Below the pieces are notes generated by a model that ran no database searches, was not told the origin of the DNA, and saw only the letters and a list, made by a program, of their open reading frames with translations. A stretch of DNA of 64,000 nucleotides, from contig OX638130.1 in assembly GCA_951804985.1 (NCBI GenBank), positions 40,128,751 to 40,192,750 of the forward strand, given 5' to 3'. The first letter of the stretch is position 1. Each line of letters opens with the position of its first letter. A program made the translations under genes and the position numbers. Origin of the DNA: Dryomyza anilis (lineage: Eukaryota; Arthropoda; Insecta; Diptera; Dryomyzidae). Of the stretch, positions 58,220 through 64,000 are shown in pieces.

Positions 58220-59110
58220 ATTATATACTATTTATGAATTTGTTCATCAATTTTATGAATTTTTCATTGTTACTCAACTCAATTCCTGAATCGTTCATAA
58301 AACCGTAATGAAAAAATTCATAATATTGATGAACGCATTCATAATATTTATGAAAAAATGCATGATATTTATGAACTATTAACTATTTAAAAATAAAAAA
58401 TTACTATTTTTTTCTTTATTATTTTTTATTTTATTATATTAATTTTTTATTATTTTTATTTATTTATTTTTTAACTACTTACATTTTATTTTATATCTAA
58501 TCTACTCTTGCTGTTGCTGCCTATTGCTGCTGTTTGTTGTTGAGCGATGTTAAGTACCTGCGGCGCACGTTTCTTTGGAGTTGTAAACAAGAAATCAAAC
58601 GATTCGGTCTATTTGTACGAAATGGCATAGAAATAATAAAAACTAAGAATTGTATATGCTATCATCGACTATCGACGCGTAACGAGTAATGCAAATAATC
58701 ACTGCCCATCATGCGGCATGACGCGTCAGCAAAATAAAAATATCTATTTATAGAATTCTCAACATGGCTGCAGTTGCACACATACACAAATACTGAAATG
58801 CCTACCTACCTACTTTGTCTTGTATTTTCAATGCTCAGTTTTGTGGACTTGTCCTTTATTTTTCAGTATCGCCTTTTTGCTCGGCTGAATTGCACGTGAC
58901 GTGGAGGCAGCGCTGTTTTGCGTCAAAAAAATGAATATGAACGCAATTCATAACAATTATAAACGCGTTTATTATACCAATTTCGGTCAAATTGTGCTAT
59001 TTGTATAAACGAAGAATAGTTCATAAATAGAATGATTTTTTCAATATATATTATGAACGGTGTCTCAATTAATGGAGTTCATTCCATTTATGAACAACAT
59101 TTTTTCTGTG
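58220..59110. mobile_element. Unclassified insertion with TTCATAAT repeats
   Basis: LINE coding similarity is absent here and resumes after 59476. The left part has TTCATAATATTTATGAA-type palindromic words repeated about six times (58280-58385). The right part has TTCATAAAT and CCATTTATGAACAACA, ending TTTTTTCTGTG, like the CACAGAAAAAA ends at 1917. The left end is not defined, so the boundaries are guesses. Confidence 0.4.
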
Positions 59111-59125
59111 CATGGTGGTCTGATG

Positions 59126-59475
59126 GGGAGCGGGACAAAATCCCGATGGCCAAAATCGCGCGATTTTTTGGAAAAATTTTTCGACTGCGGCGCTTCTACT
59201 TATTCATTTCCGTTTCTTGAATATATTTTTAACTTTCTTTTCTTTTAGAAATAAATGAACAATTTTTACAAAAAAAATCGCGCGATTTTTTGGAAACAAT
59301 TTTTTCGGGATTTTGGCCGTCGGTTTTCTGGCCGTCGGGATTTTGGGTAGTCGGGATTTTACGAGAAAATATTTTCGATTTCGGGATTTTGGCCGTCGGG
59401 ATTTTAGCCGTCGGGATTTTGGCCGTCGGGATTATGTCGTCGGGATTTTGGCCGTCGGGATTATGACGCCAACCC
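59126..59475. mobile_element. TIR element with internal GGGATTTTGGCCGTC repeats
   Basis: 350 bp flanked by the 9-bp duplication GGTCTGATG (59117-59125, 59476-59484). The ends GGGAGCGGGACAAAATCCCG and (reverse complement) GGGTTGGCGTCATAATCCCG are imperfect inverted repeats, followed by A(C/T)GGCC. About 59300-59465 is a minisatellite of 14-20 bp units around CGGGATTTTGGCCGT. A 9-bp duplication suggests a Mutator-like element, 8 bp a hAT; undecided. Confidence 0.72.
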
Positions 59476-59484
59476 GGTCTGATG

Positions 59485-60465
59485 AAAGTATCAGACTTTT
59501 TCGATTAAGAAATGCTGCAAGGAAAGGATATTTTAAATACAAAACAATGACGAACTGCGAATTACTTCTAGAGGCGGATCAAAATCTTAAAACACACATC
59601 AAAACACAAAAAAAAGAAAATTTTAATACTCTAATAAATGAAATCCCTCAACCTGAATCCACTAAAGACATGTGGAGTTAAATTAAAAATGTAAAAAAAT
59701 ATGATTGTATCAAAAATGTTAACAACTCGTGGGATGACGAACAAAAAAAAATATTTAAAATTTATTTAAAATTTTAATAATAACACTGGATCTACGATCG
59801 AATTACACCCTTCAATCACATCAAAACTTAAATTTGATGATTTTGCTAATCTTTCTGCAATTTCGTAATTTGGAGTCTGCAAAAGGTTCAGATGTGATTT
59901 CGTACCGAATGTTAACAAAGTTACCAGAAGAGGAAAATTAGCATTCTTTAAATTACTGGAAAATATATGGATGAAAGGTATCATTCCAGATCACTGGAGG
60001 AAAAAAAAATATGTCCCATTCCAAAAAAAAAATAGATATCTTGCTTTACTGGAGAACTATAGACCAATTTGCTTGCTGTCGGTTGCACTGAAGATTATAG
60101 AGGGTTTAATAAAGATTAACATCGAAGAACATATTCAAGAGAATCGTTCTGCCAGACAGATCATACGCATTCAGAAAAAACCACTCGACTTCTCAATGCA
60201 TTAATGACCTTATTAATAAAATTTATTCGCAGGGCTTGCAAGTGGTTGCACTTTGCATAGATTTTGAAAAAGCATACGATAACACGGACTGTAAAATACT
60301 TACCAACATAATGCAAGACATGAAGTTTAACTCGAAAATAATTGATTGGATTCAATCATTTTTGAGCAATAGAACTCTTGTATTTGGCAATAAATCTAGA
60401 GCTACGAACAAAGAATTGGCACAAGGCAGCAGTCTAGGCCCAACTCTGTTAAGTATGTGAAGTTA
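59485..60465 (+). pseudogene. LINE ORF2 reverse transcriptase fragment
   Basis: ESIRLFRLRNAARKGYFKYK is the region before RT. LENYRPICLLSVALKIIEGL is RT motif 1, and LCIDFEKAYDNTDCKIL is the motif A region with the first catalytic Asp. QGSSLGPTLLSM is the motif B region. The YxDD motif C is not present; the sequence ends in unrelated DNA near 60460. Stops at about 59679 and 60202 separate the frames. Confidence 0.82.
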
Positions 60466-60589
60466 AATACGTATTTTTTTTTAGCAAAGACACAAACCAT
60501 TTTTTTTACAGAGCATTAACAGAACGCTAACAGCCGCTATGTTAGCGGATGAAATCTTCCGATTGGTACACATAAATAGCTCCGAATCC
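60466..60589. other. Junction between LINE and satellite
   Basis: About 120 bp of unassigned sequence with inverted words GCTAACAGCCGCTATGTTAGC near 60528-60549 (a short hairpin). No coding content. Confidence 0.4.
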
Positions 60590-63500
60590 GTCCAGGATCT
60601 TCATGCTGGAATGTAATTTAGTACATTGAATAGCTAATGAATAGGGCTTTCCAAATATGTAACCTACATATATGGATCGATCCATTAGACATTTAATATA
60701 CATTTTTAAACTGGGTCATATATTGAGAAAAAGTGGTGATGATGAAGTGGTCACTACTCCGTCCACGTTCCCGTGCTGGAACTTCTTATAGTAGGTTGGA
60801 TAGGTAATGATTAGAGCTTTCCAAATCTGTGACCTACATACTTGGATCGATACGCTGGATATTTTTTATGAATTTTTGAAACTTGACCATTTACAAGGAA
60901 CAAAAATATTCATATGAAGAAAAAGTCATGATGATGAAGTGGCCACTACTCCGTCCATGGTCCCCGTGCTGGAACTTCTTATAGTTGGTTAGATAGGTAA
61001 TGTTTAGAGCTTTCCAAATATGTAATCGACATAGTTGGATCGATACGTTGGATATTTTTTATGAATTTTTCAAAATTGACCATTTACAAGGAGCAAAAAT
61101 ATGTATATGAAGAAAAAGTCATAATGCTGAAGTGGCCACTACTCCGTCCATGGTCCCCGTGCTGGAACTTCTTATAGTACGGTGGATAGGTAGTGATTAT
61201 AGTTTTTCAAATCTGTGACACACATAGTTGGATCGATACGCTGGATATATTTTATGAATTTTTGAAACTTGACCATTTACAAGGAACAATAATATTCAAA
61301 TGAAGAAAAAGTCATGATGATGAAGTGGCCACTACCCCGTCCATGGTTCCCGTTCTGGAACTTCTTATAGTAGGTTGGATAGGTAATGATTAGAGCTTTC
61401 CAAATCTGTGACCTACATATTTGGATCGATACGCTGGATATATTTTATGAATTTTTGAAACTTGACCATTTACAAGGAACAAAAATATTCATATGAAGAA
61501 AAAGTCATGATGATGAAGTGGCCACTACTCCGTCCATGGTTCCCGTGCTGGAACTTCTTATAGAAGGTTGGATAGGTAATGATTAGGGCTTTCCAAATGT
61601 GTGACCTACATAGTTGGATCGATACGCTGGATATATTTTATGAATTTTTGAAACTTGACCATTTACAAGGAACAAAAATATTCATATGAAGAAAAAGTCA
61701 TGATGATGAAGTGGCAACTACTCCGTCCATGGTTCCCGTGCTGGAACTTCTTATAGTAGGTTGGATAGGTAATGATTTGGGCTTTCCAAATCTGTGACCT
61801 ACGTAGTTGGATCGATACGCTGGATATATTTTTTGAATTTTTGAAACATGACCATTTACAAGGAACAAAAATATTCATATGAAGAAAAAGTCATGATGAT
61901 GAAGTGGCCACTACTCCATCCGTGGTTCCCGTGCTGGAACTTCTTATAGTAGGGTGGATAGGTAGTGATTAGAGTTTTCCAAATCTGTGACCTACATAGT
62001 TGGATCGATACGCTGGATATATTTTATGAATTTTTGAAACTTGACCATTTACAAGGAACAAAAATATTCATATGAAGAAAAAGTCATGATGATGAAGTGG
62101 CCACTACTCCGTCCATGGTCCCCGTGCTGGAACTTCTTATAGTAGGTTAGATAGGTAATGATTAGAGCTTTCCAAATCTGTAATCGACATAGTTGAATCG
62201 ATACGCTGGATATTTTTTATGAATTTTTCAAAATTGACCATTTACAAGGAGCAAAAATATGTATATGAAGAAAAAGTCATGATGCTGAAGTGGCCACTAC
62301 TCCGTCCATGGTCCTCGTGCTGGAACTTCTTATAGTACGGTGGATAGGTAGTGATTATAGTTTTTCAAATCTGTGACACACATAGTTGGATCGATACGCT
62401 GGATATATTTTATGAATTTTTGAAACTTGACCATTTACAAGGAACAATAATATTCAAATGAAGAAAAAGTCATGATGATGAAGTGGCCACTACCCCGTCC
62501 ATGGTTCCCGTTCTGGAACTTCTTATAGTAGGTTGGATAGGTAATGATTAGAGCTTTCCAAATCTGTGACCTACATATTTGGATCGATACGCTGGATATA
62601 TTTTATGAATTTTTGAAACTTGACCATTTACAAGGAACAAAAATATTCATATGAAGAAAAAGTCATGATGATGAAGTGACCACTACTCCGTCCATGGTTC
62701 CCGTGCTGGAACTTCTTATAGAAGGTTGGATAGGTAATGATTAGGGCTTTCCAAATGTGTGACCTACATAGTTGGATAGGTAGTGATTATAGTTTTTCAA
62801 ATCTGTGACACACATAGTTGGATCGATACGCTGGATATATTTTATGAATTTTTGAAACTTGACCATTTACAAGGAACAATAATATTCAAATGAAGAAAAA
62901 GTCATGATGATGAAGTGGCCACTACCCCGTCCATGGTTCCCGTTCTGGAACTTCTTATAGTAGGTTGGATAGGTAATGATTAGAGCTTTCCAAATCTGTG
63001 ACCTACATATTTGGATCGATACGCTGGATATATTTTATGAATTTTTGAAACTTGACCATTTACAAGGAACAAAAATATTCATATGAAGAAAAAGTCATGA
63101 TGATGAAGTGGCCACTACTCCGTCCATGGTTCCCGTGCTGGAACTTCTTATAGAAGGTTGGATAGGTAATGATTAGGGCTTTCCAAATGTGTGACCTACA
63201 TAGTTGGATCGATACGCTGGATATATTTTATGAATTTTTGAAACTTGACCATTTACAAGGAACAAAAATATTCATATGAAGAAAAAGTCATGATGATGAA
63301 GTGGCAACTACTCCGTCCATGGTTCCCGTGCTGGAACTTCTTATAGTAGGTTGGATAGGTAATGATTTGGGCTTTCAAAATCTCTGACCTACGTAGTTGG
63401 ATCGATACGCTGGATATATTTTTTGAATTTTTGAAACATGACCATTTACAAGGAACAAAAATATTCATATGAAGAAAAAGTCATGATGATGAAGTGGCCA

Positions 63501-64000
63501 CTACTCCATCCGTGGTTCCCGTGCTGGAACTTCTTATAGTAGGGTGGATAGGTAGTGATTAGAGTTTTCCAAATCTGTGACACACATAGTTCGATCGATA
63601 CGCTGGATATTTTTTATGAATTTTTCAAAATTGACCATTTACAAGGAACAAAAATATTCATATGAAGAAAAAGTCATGATGATGAAGTGGCTACTACTCC
63701 GTCCATGGTTCCCGTGCTGGAACTTCTTATAGTAGGTTGGATAGGTAATGATAAGGGCTTTTCAAATCTGTGACACACATAGTTGGATAGATACGCTGGA
63801 TACATTTTATGAATTTTTGAAACTTGACGATTTACAATGAACAATAATATTCAAATGAAGAAAAAGTCATGATGATGAAGTGGCCAGTACTCCGTCCATG
63901 GTTCCCGTGCTGGAACTTCTTATAGTAGGTTGGATAGGTAATGATTAGAGCTTTCCAAATCTGTGACCTACATAGTTGGATCGATACGCTGGATATATTT
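60590..64000 (+). repeat. 193-bp satellite array with higher-order pattern
   Basis: The landmark ACTTCTTATAG recurs at 60781, 60974, 61167, 61360, 61553, 61746, 61939, 62132, 62325, 62518 and 62711, exactly 193 bp apart. Then comes 62950 (239 bp on), and 63143, 63336, 63529, 63722 and 63915, again 193 apart. The first unit is diverged. Diagnostic variants recur every six monomers (1158 bp), for example GTTCTGGAAC at 61354 and 62512. The array runs past the window end. Frames found in it are by-products. Confidence 0.97.

Larger units (their letters stand above)
56210..60465 (+). mobile_element. Jockey-type LINE, decayed, family J copy 2
   Basis: ORF1, endonuclease and RT of one LINE lie in order on the plus strand, spread over 4.2 kb. 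ORF1 and endonuclease are clearly the same family as 32119-34960 (shared HFISF.QCY.C.RFNHFAQH and DGYGGVGIY). Insertions at 57375-57510, about 58220-59110 and 59126-59475 break it up. Many stops and shifts make it a pseudogene. Its 3' end is not clear; RT similarity stops at about 60460, shortly before the satellite. Confidence 0.82.

Noticed and set aside
58280..58385. TTCATAAT repeats as a CRISPR-like array
   Set aside because: Units overlap and vary with no spacers of constant length, and the sequence is a eukaryotic nuclear genome.
59313..59681. 122-codon frame rich in Arg/Asp/Phe repeats
   Set aside because: Its first half is the minisatellite of the 59126-59475 element and its second half is LINE RT-flanking sequence; not a single protein.
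61663..63468. Two near-identical 71-codon minus-strand frames, 1590 bp apart
   Set aside because: They lie wholly inside the 193-bp satellite and recur because two monomer blocks are duplicates (8 monomers plus the 46-bp extra). No start context or protein motif.

Overview
This is an AT-rich window from a dipteran nuclear genome. The one host gene I can support is beta-spectrin (beta-Spec), read on the minus strand from a start codon at 53818 to a stop codon at 22291. Eight coding exons join in frame to about 2306 codons. The encoded CH1-CH2 actin-binding head, long run of spectrin repeats, PH domain and C-terminal tail match the fly beta-spectrin plan (about 2290 residues in Drosophila, from memory). 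INE-1/DINE-1-like elements, tRNA-derived SINEs, and I-like, Jockey-like and RTE LINEs fit a brachyceran, probably schizophoran, fly. I cannot name the species.

Layout. 1-1401: perfect (TTATAT)n array, then (TA)n. 1.4-3.4 kb: AT-rich repeat sequence. 3.45-8.2 kb: a decayed Ty3/Gypsy LTR element with a 5' LTR, a tRNA-Leu-like primer site, a Gag with a SAP-like motif and a coiled coil, and broken pol. 8.2-22.1 kb: non-coding, dense in short TIR elements, two INE-1-like copies' first member, two SINEs, a hAT remnant and a nested PIF/Harbinger-like element. 22.3-53.8 kb: beta-Spec. Its two large introns (15.7 kb and 8.6 kb) are filled with mobile DNA. Intron 4 holds a foldback element, a PIF-like element with a nested hAT, a Jockey-type LINE split by an INE-1-like element, and a young RTE copy. 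Intron 1 holds a PIF-like MITE, a piggyBac-like MITE and a nearly full-length I-like LINE. 53.8-56 kb: upstream flank with a LINE tail and a perfect palindrome. 56.2-60.5 kb: a second decayed Jockey-type LINE on the plus strand, broken up by insertions. 60.6-64 kb: a 193-bp satellite array with higher-order structure that runs off the window.

I found no convincing new cellular system. The strongest unusual signals are: satellite monomer types recurring every six units with an out-of-register junction; the foldback element with two internal palindromes; insertion histories that can be read from paired occupied and empty sites; the SAP-like motif in a retrotransposon Gag; and target site duplications that date several insertions relative to each other. 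Family assignments rest on motifs, terminal sequences and target duplications read by eye. No database search was run.
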